From an uncultured Ruminococcus sp. (GTDB lineage: Bacteria; Bacillota; Clostridia; Oscillospirales; Ruminococcaceae): a DNA stretch of 5,612 bases. Below are positions 1 to 5,000 of this stretch, in pieces. Where the stretch lies: the NCBI GenBank assembly GCA_900554975.1, contig USJI01000089.1:1-5612 (forward strand), written 5' to 3'. How positions within the stretch are numbered: position 1 is the stretch's first letter; every line of letters starts with the position of its first letter. The notes beneath the pieces are model-generated. The model had not been told where the DNA came from. It saw only the letters and a list, made by a program, of their open reading frames with translations, and ran no database searches. The position numbers and the translations under genes are program-made.

Positions 1-804
1 CACCATCCTGAAACAGAAGACACTGGAAGAGATCGGTGCGCCGGACGGGACCACATTTATAATCCGTAATCTGTTCTTTAACACTCCGGCAAGAAAGACG
101 ATTATACATACTCCGATGCAGATAAGGGCAACAACCTTTCCGAGTTCCCCCAGACGTTTCTGCAAAGGAGTCCGGCTTTCCTCGGCATCGTTTATCATGT
201 GCGATATTTTTCCGACCTGTGCATTTTTTCCTGTTGCGATGACAAGAGCTGCCGCATTTCCCCGTGTGATAACAGTTCCCGAATAGGCAATGCATGAACG
301 GTTGAGGGAATTATCCCTGTCATTTTCCGAACCTTCCCTTTTGGCGACAGGTTCTGATTCGCCTGTAAGCATTGCCTCGTCTGCGAATAGTCCATTGCAT
401 CTGAGAATAACGCAGTCGGCAGGAACTTTATCTCCTGTTTCAAGCGTTACAATATCACCCGGAACAAGCTCAGCCGCAGGAATGATTCCGGCTTTTCCGT
501 CCCGTATTACCTTTGCGGTCGGGGCGGTCATTCCGGCAAGCGCTTCGAGGGTTTTCTCTGTGCGGTATTCCTGAATGAAGCCTAAAACAGCATTTAAAAG
601 GACTATTGCAATAATTGTCAGAGCGTCATAGATTTCACCGAGCAGGACGGATATGACAGTTGCCCCGAGAAGTATCATTACCATAACGTCCCGGAACTGT
701 CCTGCAAAGATTTTTAGTGCACCGTTTCCCTTCTTTTCGGCAAGAGTGTTGCTTCCGCACTCCTCAAGGAGTTTTGACGCCTGTTTCTGTGTTAATCCTG
801 TCAT
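1..804 (-). CDS. P-type cation-transporting ATPase (Ca2+-type, P2), N-terminal part
   Basis: A membrane pump that would use ATP to export or sequester a cation, probably Ca2+. The start is ATG at 804-802, preceded by AAGGAG at 817-812 with 7 nt spacing. The 268 codons stay open to the window edge. Order: cation-ATPase N-terminal domain (1-45), membrane helices M1-M2 (about 40-78), then the actuator domain with PGD (115-117), TGDKVPAD (123-130) and the dephosphorylation loop LTGES (146-150), then the start of M3 (about 222-242). The catalytic DKTGT and the nucleotide-binding domain are not in the window. Residues up to about K243 (nt 76) fit the family, including F-x-x-G-V-L. Beyond that, where AIPEGLP-type M4 sequence should approach, the reading is unlike an ATPase and is instead MutL on the other strand. 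Full P2 ATPases are about 850-900 residues, so at most the first quarter to third is here. Substrate (Ca2+ versus Na+/other) cannot be fixed without M4-M6. Confidence 0.88.
   Translation of the reverse strand, partial: MTGLTQKQASKLLEECGSNTLAEKKGNGALKIFAGQFRDVMVMILLGATVISVLLGEIYDALTIIAIVLLNAVLGFIQEYRTEKTLEALAGMTAPTAKVIRDGKAGIIPAAELVPGDIVTLETGDKVPADCVILRCNGLFADEAMLTGESEPVAKREGSENDRDNSLNRSCIAYSGTVITRGNAAALVIATGKNAQVGKISHMINDAEESRTPLQKRLGELGKVVALICIGVCIIVFLAGVLKNRLRIINVVPSGAPISSSVFCFRMV
2..97 (+). CDS. mutL: MutL DNA mismatch repair protein, internal fragment (truncated at both ends)
   Basis: Frame 2 gives 32 residues ending in GTTFIIRNLFFNTPARK. The G-T-T-x-x-x-V/I-R-N/D-L-F-F-N-T-P-A-R-K pattern is a hallmark of the N-terminal GHKL ATPase domain of MutL, roughly residues 130-165 of the full protein. 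MutL couples MutS mismatch recognition to strand incision and excision in the cytoplasm. The start lies off the left edge. In MutL the next residues should be close to K-F-L-K, but after position 97 the frame reads T-I-I-H-T-P, which is not MutL, and runs to a TAG at 284-286. From there the DNA is the antisense of a P-type ATPase gene. So only the fragment is MutL. Seen: the motif and its abrupt end. Inferred: chimeric join or real truncation. Protein identity is fairly sure from the motif; its status as a functional gene here is doubtful. Confidence 0.75.
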
Positions 805-811
805 ATGAATT

Positions 812-817
812 CTCCTT
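812..817 (-). promoter_or_regulatory. Shine-Dalgarno site of the P-type ATPase gene
   Basis: On the minus strand AAGGAG lies 7 nt before the ATG at 804, which supports this start. I could not find a convincing -35/-10 pair for this gene between 820 and 934. Confidence 0.7.
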
Positions 818-874
818 ATAAAAGATGTTGTCCTTAAATCCTATGCGGACAAATCCCGTATAAGAACAAAAAGT

Positions 875-903
875 TTGACAGAGAGCCGTTTTAATGTTAA
901 AAT
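875..903 (+). promoter_or_regulatory. Sigma-A promoter of the dockerin gene
   Basis: Perfect -35 TTGACA at 875-880, 17-nt spacer, and -10 TAAAAT at 898-903 (5 of 6 to consensus). The predicted transcription start is near 910, giving a leader of about 25 nt before the ATG at 935. Confidence 0.8.
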
Positions 904-920
904 AAAATGAGCAATCATAA

Positions 921-926
921 GAAAGG
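921..926 (+). promoter_or_regulatory. Ribosome binding site of the dockerin gene
   Basis: GAAAGG lies 8 nt before the ATG at 935. This is a modest but well-placed Shine-Dalgarno site and selects this start, which also gives a proper signal peptide. Confidence 0.6.
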
Positions 927-934
927 CTGATATT

Positions 935-1381
935 ATGAAAATATTAGGCAAAATAAAAATATTATCTTCGGTATTATCTGTTTGCGTACTGGCATCAACA
1001 GTTTTTTTCAGTGCTGAGGGCGGATTCATGTCACTTCGGGTAAGTTCGCCGACAGCTGCAAACCGTCCTGATATGAAGTATCAGGTTGAAATACTTATCG
1101 ACGGTGAGCCGCAGGAATTTATCCCGATAGGAATAGGCACGAGAGGGGACGCTGATGGCGATGATAATGTTTCTGTGCGTGATGCGGCATTCATCGCAAG
1201 GTATCTTGCATTTTCGTCCATGAATCCTGACTTTATGCCGGATTTTGCTCAGTCGCTGGGCAGAGCTATGGCAGATGCCAACAATGACGGAAAACTTAAT
1301 GTGCGTGATGCGGCAATGATCGCAAGATATCTGTCCATGAAATTTTCCGATCCGGATATAGACTGGGATAATATGCAGTAA
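935..1381 (+). CDS. Small secreted dockerin type I protein without a catalytic module
   Basis: 148 residues. An N-terminal signal peptide is visible: Lys at 2, 6 and 8, a hydrophobic core at about 9-25, and likely cleavage after SA near residue 27. A short region of about 40 residues (28-68) matches no family I recognise. A dockerin type I module of two Ca2+-binding F-hand repeats follows. Repeat 1 has D72, D74, D76 and D83 as loop positions 1, 3, 5 and 12; repeat 2 has D114, N116, D118 and D125. Both continue into an A-A-x-I-A-R-Y-L helix, and the repeats are 42 residues apart. Dockerins bind cohesins and anchor proteins to scaffoldins on the cell surface. Here the dockerin is nearly the whole mature protein, so no enzymatic role can be assigned; it may be an adaptor, a cohesin cap or a degenerate component. 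It has its own promoter and terminator and appears monocistronic. Dockerin identity is secure; function is unknown. Confidence 0.93.
   Translation: MKILGKIKILSSVLSVCVLASTVFFSAEGGFMSLRVSSPTAANRPDMKYQVEILIDGEPQEFIPIGIGTRGDADGDDNVSVRDAAFIARYLAFSSMNPDFMPDFAQSLGRAMADANNDGKLNVRDAAMIARYLSMKFSDPDIDWDNMQ
1175..1315 (+). repeat. Duplicated dockerin motif at DNA level
   Basis: GTGCGTGATGCGGCA occurs exactly at 1175-1189 and 1301-1315, 126 nt apart, each followed by a near-identical stretch encoding I-A-R-Y-L. This is the DNA trace of the two dockerin F-hand repeats, which share V-R-D at loop positions 10-12. Confidence 0.85.
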
Positions 1382-1388
1382 CCTGCTG

Positions 1389-1420
1389 AAAAAAGCGACA
1401 CCCTCCGGAAAGGGCATCGC
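1389..1420 (-). terminator. Hairpin with U-run on the minus strand
   Basis: GCGA-CA-CCCT (1395-1404) pairs with AGGG-CA-TCGC (1411-1420) around the loop CCGGAA, with one symmetric internal loop. On the minus strand the stem is followed directly by six T (complement of 1394-1389), the layout of a rho-independent terminator for leftward transcription. It would protect the dockerin gene from antisense transcription. On the plus strand it is only a hairpin just after the dockerin stop. Confidence 0.5.
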
Positions 1421-1451
1421 CTTATAATCTGAAAATTTATTCTGACGCAAA

Positions 1452-1487
1452 AGGACGCTTTTTATGGGGAAAGCGTCCTCGTTTTTT
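1452..1487 (+). terminator. Rho-independent terminator of the dockerin gene
   Basis: The stem AGGACGCTTT (1452-1461) / AAAGCGTCCT (1470-1479) is a perfect 10 bp with an 8-nt loop, followed by CG and six T (1482-1487). It ends the rightward dockerin transcript about 70-100 nt after the stop codon. Four A upstream (1449-1452) may give weak activity in the other direction as well. Confidence 0.85.
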
Positions 1488-1510
1488 GCTGTAAAATGCG
1501 TTAAGACAAA

Positions 1511-1540
1511 AGAAAAACCCCGGATTTACGTTATCCGGGG
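1511..1540 (-). terminator. Rho-independent terminator of the putative minus-strand small RNA
   Basis: A perfect 8-bp GC-rich stem, CCCCGGAT (1518-1525) / ATCCGGGG (1533-1540), with a 7-nt loop. On the minus strand it is followed by TTTTTCTTTT (complement of 1517-1508). On the plus strand no T-run follows, so the element works leftward only. No minus-strand protein gene lies upstream of it, which implies a short non-coding transcript. Confidence 0.75.
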
Positions 1541-1629
1541 GAATTTAAAAAAGAGAAAATAAATATGTGTAGAACAAAAGAAAGGAGACAACAAAACGAG
1601 TGTAAAATAATCTTGTATTATTTAACACT
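1512..1629 (-). ncRNA. Putative small regulatory RNA, about 118 nt, divergent to the PFOR gene
   Basis: A complete transcription unit on the minus strand with no convincing reading frame. A consensus promoter predicts a start at A1629, and a strong terminator ends it at about 1512. The first 29 nt after the start can fold into a hairpin: GTGTTAAATAAT (1628-1617) with ATTATTTTACAC (1611-1600), one U-U mismatch, loop ACAAG. The middle (about 1599-1541) is U/C-rich and weakly structured, and carries UCUCCUUUC (1588-1580), complementary to AAGGAGA-type Shine-Dalgarno sites. A 5' hairpin, an exposed CU-rich seed and a 3' terminator is the usual architecture of trans-acting Gram-positive small RNAs. 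It does not overlap the flanking genes, so it is not a cis antisense RNA. Seen: promoter, hairpins, terminator. Inferred: regulatory role. I do not recognise a known RNA family. It could also be the remnant leader of a lost gene. Confidence 0.6.
1600..1628 (-). other. 5' stem-loop of the putative small RNA
   Basis: Twelve base pairs with a single mismatch close a 5-nt loop, beginning one base after the predicted transcription start. A hairpin this close to a 5' end commonly protects RNA from 5'-end-dependent decay. It is AU-rich, so its stability would be moderate. Confidence 0.55.
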
Positions 1630-1635
1630 GTTAGT

Positions 1636-1664
1636 ATTATACACCAAAAACTGCTAATCGTCAA
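1636..1664 (-). promoter_or_regulatory. Strong sigma-A promoter of the putative small RNA
   Basis: On the minus strand: -35 TTGACG (1664-1659, 5 of 6 to consensus), a 17-nt spacer, and a perfect -10 TATAAT (1641-1636). The start is predicted at 1629. Directly upstream of the -35 lie A- and T-tracts (1665-1702) that resemble an UP element. This is the best-matching promoter in the window. Confidence 0.8.
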
Positions 1665-1704
1665 CAAAAAAAACGGATTTTTTTGATAATTAATCTATTT
1701 TTTG
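1665..1704 (-). promoter_or_regulatory. A/T-tract UP-like element upstream of the small RNA promoter
   Basis: Runs of A8 (1666-1673 region), T7 (1678-1684) and T6 (1698-1703) sit just upstream of the -35 box at 1659-1664, where the RNA polymerase alpha subunit binds AT-rich UP elements. The A and T runs also form an imperfect inverted repeat around CGG. Confidence 0.4.
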
Positions 1705-1714
1705 GGAATTTCAC

Positions 1715-1745
1715 CAATTATACATACCGGCAATTATACAAATTG
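1715..1745. repeat. Direct repeat CAATTATACA plus overlapping palindrome
   Basis: CAATTATACA occurs exactly at 1715-1724 and 1731-1740 (16 nt apart). The second copy overlaps a perfect 5-5-5 inverted repeat, CAATT-ATACA-AATTG (1731-1745). It lies between the divergent small RNA and PFOR promoters, a plausible place for a regulator site. No known operator consensus was recognised. Confidence 0.4.
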
Positions 1746-1756
1746 AATGCACCTGG

Positions 1757-1792
1757 TGTGAAAAATGGCGTATTATGTGGAAAAATGGCATA
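1757..1792. repeat. Direct repeat AAAAATGGC at 20-bp spacing
   Basis: TGTG-AAAAATGGCGTA (1757-1772) and TGTGG-AAAAATGGCATA (1776-1792) are near-identical. The shared AAAAATGGC cores start 20 bp apart, about two helical turns, so both would face the same side of the DNA. They lie about 90-120 bp upstream of the PFOR -35. Confidence 0.45.
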
Positions 1793-1823
1793 AAAAAATA
1801 AGCGGTTAGCTATTGCTTGCCAT

Positions 1824-1988
1824 ATGACGATTCAGCAGATACAGCGTATTTTTAAGGAGAGTTTAACCAAAAGGGTATTTACAAACGGGGAAGTTTATGC
1901 TATTATAATTAGTAAAGCAGATGGCTTTTATTCAGAACCTGTCTTTTATTTTTTTTGTGAAGACGGGTTATCAGAGATAAGACAATAA
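1824..1988 (+). CDS. Possible small protein of 54 residues upstream of PFOR, unknown function
   Basis: ATG at 1824 to TAA at 1986-1988, ending 25 nt before the PFOR start codon. I do not recognise the protein. It begins with an amphipathic helix-like stretch (IQQIQRIFKESL, 3-14), then beta-like segments GEVYAIIISK (22-31) and EPVFYFFCEDG (38-48). The composition looks protein-like rather than random, with Asp/Glu/Lys between hydrophobic runs, and the frame is open for 10 more codons upstream. Against it: there is no Shine-Dalgarno site before 1824 and no clear promoter, and the PFOR promoter and leader hairpin lie inside it. It may be a real small gene, the 3' remnant of a lost gene whose DNA now serves as the PFOR leader, or chance. 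Low to moderate confidence. Confidence 0.35.
   Translation: MTIQQIQRIFKESLTKRVFTNGEVYAIIISKADGFYSEPVFYFFCEDGLSEIRQ
1878..1906 (+). promoter_or_regulatory. Predicted promoter of the PFOR gene
   Basis: -35 TTTACA (1878-1883), 17-nt spacer, and an extended -10 TGC-TATTAT (1898-1906). The predicted start near 1913 gives a leader of about 100 nt. A second TATAAT at 1904-1909 overlaps but sits 20 nt from the -35, so it fits less well. Confidence 0.6.
1936..1969 (+). promoter_or_regulatory. Leader hairpin in the PFOR 5' untranslated region
   Basis: AACCTGTCTT (1936-1945) pairs with AAGACGGGTT (1960-1969), 10 bp with one G-U, around a U-rich 14-nt loop. No T-run follows, so it is not a terminator. 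A second AAGAC at 1979-1983 could pair with the same GTCTT (1941-1945), and a small stem TTATC-AGA-GATAA (1968-1980) overlaps the hairpin's 3' arm, so alternative folds are possible. It matches no riboswitch I know. Confidence 0.4.
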
Positions 1989-1997
1989 ATATAATTT

Positions 1998-2004
1998 GGG
2001 AGGA
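1998..2004 (+). promoter_or_regulatory. Shine-Dalgarno site that decides the PFOR start
   Basis: GGGAGGA ends 9 nt before the ATG at 2014. An in-frame TTG at 1996 overlaps this site and would have no ribosome binding site of its own, so 2014 is the start. Confidence 0.85.
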
Positions 2005-2013
2005 ATATTACCA

Positions 2014-5000
2014 ATGGCAAGAAAAATGAAGACCATGGATGGTAACAATGCTGCTGCATGGGTATCATATCCATTTACAGAAGTTGCTGCTATTTATCCT
2101 ATCACTCCGTCATCACCAATGGCAGAAGTTACTGACCAGTGGTCTGCCAAACAGAAGAAAAATTTATTCGGACAGCCTGTTCACGTTGTTGAGATGCAGT
2201 CCGAAGCCGGTGCAGCTGGTGCTGTTCACGGTTCACTTTCAGCAGGTGCGCTGACAACAACATATACAGCTTCACAGGGTCTTCTCCTTATGATTCCTAA
2301 TATGTATAAAATCGCCGGCGAACTTCTGCCTTCAGTTATCCACGTTTCCGCAAGATGCGTTTCTTCACACGCTCTTAACATCTTCGGTGACCATTCAGAT
2401 ATCTATGCCTGCCGTCAGACAGGATATGCTATGCTGTGTTCATCAAGCCCTCAGGAAATAATGGATCTCGGTGCAGTTGCTCATCTTGCAACACTCAAGG
2501 GACGTGTTCCGTTCATTCATTTCTTTGACGGTTTCAGAACTTCTCACGAAATCCAGAAGATTGAAACATGGGACGAGGAAGACCTCAGAGATATGCTTGA
2601 TATGGCTGATGTTGAGAGATTCCGTAAACACGCTCTTAACCCTGAACACCCTGTTCTCAGAGGTACAGCCCAGAACCCTGACATATTCTTCCAGTCAAGA
2701 GAAGCAAGCAACTCATATTATGATGCTATGCCTTCTATCGTTGAAGACTATATGAACAAGGTTAACGCAAAGCTCGGCACAAACTACAAGCTGTTCAACT
2801 ATTACGGTGCTCCGGACGCTGAACACGTTATTGTAGCTATGGGTTCTGTTAACGATACAATTGAAGAAACTATTGATTATCTGAATGCAAAGGGCGGCAA
2901 GTACGGTCTTGTTAAGGTAAGACTTTACAGACCTTTCGTTGCGGACAAGCTCGTTGAAGCTATTCCTGATTCAGTCAAGAGAATTTCAGTTCTCGACAGA
3001 ACAAAGGAACCTGGCTCACTCGGCGAACCGCTCTTCCTTGACGTTGTTGCAGCTATCAAGGGTTCAAAGTTCAATGATGTTCCTGTATTCTCAGGAAGAT
3101 ACGGTCTTGGTTCAAAGGATACAACTCCTGAACAGATTATTGCCGTATTCAAGAACACAGAAAAGCCAAGATTTACTATCGGCATCACAGATGACGTTAC
3201 AAATCTTTCACTCGATATTACAGAAAGTCCTGACACAGCTCCGGAAGGCACAACAGCCTGCAAATTCTGGGGACTCGGTTCAGATGGTACAGTTGGTGCA
3301 AACAAGAATTCCATCAAGATTATCGGTGACCATACTGACCTTTATGCTCAGGCTTACTTCTCATATGACTCAAAGAAATCCGGCGGTGTAACTGTTTCAC
3401 ACCTTCGTTTCGGTAAGACACCTATCAAGTCAACATACCTTATCAACAAGGCTGACTTCGTAGCCTGTCACAACCAGAGCTATATCAACAAGTATGATAT
3501 GGTATCTGACATCAAGCCGGGCGGAACATTCCTTCTCAACACAACATGGGATATGGAAGGTCTTGAACAGCATCTCCCTGGACAGGTTAAGAGAACACTT
3601 GCTAAAAACAACATCAGGTTCTATACAATCAACGGCGTTAAGCTTGGTGAAGAAACAGGAATGGGAACAAGAATCAACACTATCCTTCAGTCCGCATTCT
3701 TCAAGCTCGCTGACATTATTCCTTTTGAGGACGCTGTTAAGTACATGAAGGCTGCTGCCGAAGCTTCTTACAGCAAGAAGGGTCAGGATGTAGTTGAAAA
3801 GAACTGGAAGGCTATTGATGCAGGTCACCAGAATGTTGTAAAGATTGATATTCCTGCTGAATGGGCAGATGCTCCTGATACACAGATGGGTATGGCTGCT
3901 GTCAAGTGTGACAATAAGGAACTTGAAGAATATGTAAACAGCATTCAGATTCCTTGCAACGCTCAGAAGGGTGATACACTTCCTGTTTCAACATTCAAGA
4001 AGGAAGTTGACGGTACATTCCCTCAGGGTTCTGCCGCATTTGAAAAGAGAGGTATCGCTGTTAAGGTTCCTGCATGGATTCCTGAAAACTGTATCCAGTG
4101 TAACCAGTGTGCTTATGTATGTCCGCACGCTGTAATCAGACCGGTTGCATTAAGCGAAGAAGAAGCTGCAAATGCTCCGGAAGGAATGAAAATGGCTGAC
4201 TTCAAACCTGCCATGAACGGACTTAAGTTCGCTATGACAGTTTCAGCACTCGACTGCACAGGCTGCGGTTCATGTGCTAACGTATGCCCGGCTAAGAACA
4301 AGGCTCTTGTTATGGAATCCCTTGAATCACAGCTCGGCGAACAGGAGAAGTTCTCTTACGGTCTTACAATTGATGAAAAACCGGAAGTTGCCGCTAAATT
4401 CAAGCCGACAACAGTAAAGGGTTCACAGTTCAGACAGCCTATGCTTGAATTCTCAGGTGCGTGTGCAGGCTGCGGTGAAACACCTTACGCAAAGCTTATC
4501 ACACAGCTTTTCGGTGACAGAATGTACATTGCAAACGCAACAGGCTGTTCTTCAATCTGGGGCGGCAGTGCACCTTCAACACCTTACACATACAACAAGA
4601 ACGGCAAGGGCCCTGCATGGTCAAACTCACTCTTTGAGGACAACGCAGAATTCGGTTACGGTATGTTCCTCGGACAGAAAACACTCAGAGAAAGAGTTGT
4701 TGCCAAGGTTCGTGCACTTGCAGAAACAGCTGACAAGGAAGATGTAAAGGCAGCTATCGCTGAATATCTTGATACACTTGAAGACGGAAACGCAAATACT
4801 CCTGCAACAGAAAAACTTGTTGCTGCTCTTGAAGCCTGCGGATGTGACGCAGCAAAGGACATTCTCGCTTCCAAGGATTATCTGAGAAAGAAATCACAGT
4901 GGATCTTCGGTGGTGACGGCTGGGCTTATGATATCGGTTTCGGCGGTCTTGACCACGTTATCGCTTCCGGCGAGGATGTAAACATTTTCGTATTCGATAC

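Larger units (their letters stand above)
1382..2013. other. Long regulatory intergenic region between the dockerin and PFOR genes
   Basis: 632 bases without a confirmed protein gene. In order they hold a leftward hairpin-terminator (1389-1420), the dockerin terminator (1452-1487), the putative minus-strand small RNA with terminator, 5' hairpin, promoter and A-tracts (1511-1704), two direct-repeat pairs (1715-1792), a possible 54-residue ORF (1824-1988), and the PFOR promoter, leader hairpin and ribosome binding site (1878-2004). Nothing was seen at 1488-1507 or 1793-1823. Confidence 0.7.

Noticed and set aside
195..574. Reading frames on either strand inside the P-type ATPase region
   Set aside because: Out-of-frame shadows; the true minus frame from 804 carries the TGES and PGD motifs.
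947..987. Lipobox at Cys17 of the dockerin protein
   Set aside because: The residue before Cys is Val (V-L-S-V-C), not Gly, Ala or Ser; a normal signal peptide fits better.
841..1029. 62-codon minus-strand frame over the dockerin signal peptide region
   Set aside because: Mirror of a hydrophobic coding stretch; it overlaps the dockerin promoter and has no ribosome site.
1031..1450. 139-codon minus-strand reading frame over the dockerin gene
   Set aside because: Antisense shadow of a clear dockerin gene; no ribosome site, no family resemblance, and it crosses two hairpin terminators.
1581..1605. Plus-strand AAAGGAG followed by GTG at 1600, as a gene start
   Set aside because: The GTG is followed immediately by TAA; the purine run is better explained as the complement of the small RNA's CU-rich stretch.
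1545..1628. GTG-initiated 27-codon frame inside the putative small RNA
   Set aside because: Its start would lie one base after the transcription start with no ribosome site, and the peptide is a run of hydrophobic codons from U-rich RNA.
1955..1961. TTGTGAA as a Rex redox-regulator half site before PFOR
   Set aside because: No inverted partner half site at the expected distance.
1996..2013. TTG start at 1996 for PFOR, adding six residues
   Set aside because: The TTG overlaps the Shine-Dalgarno site itself; the ATG at 2014 is well spaced and matches family N-termini.
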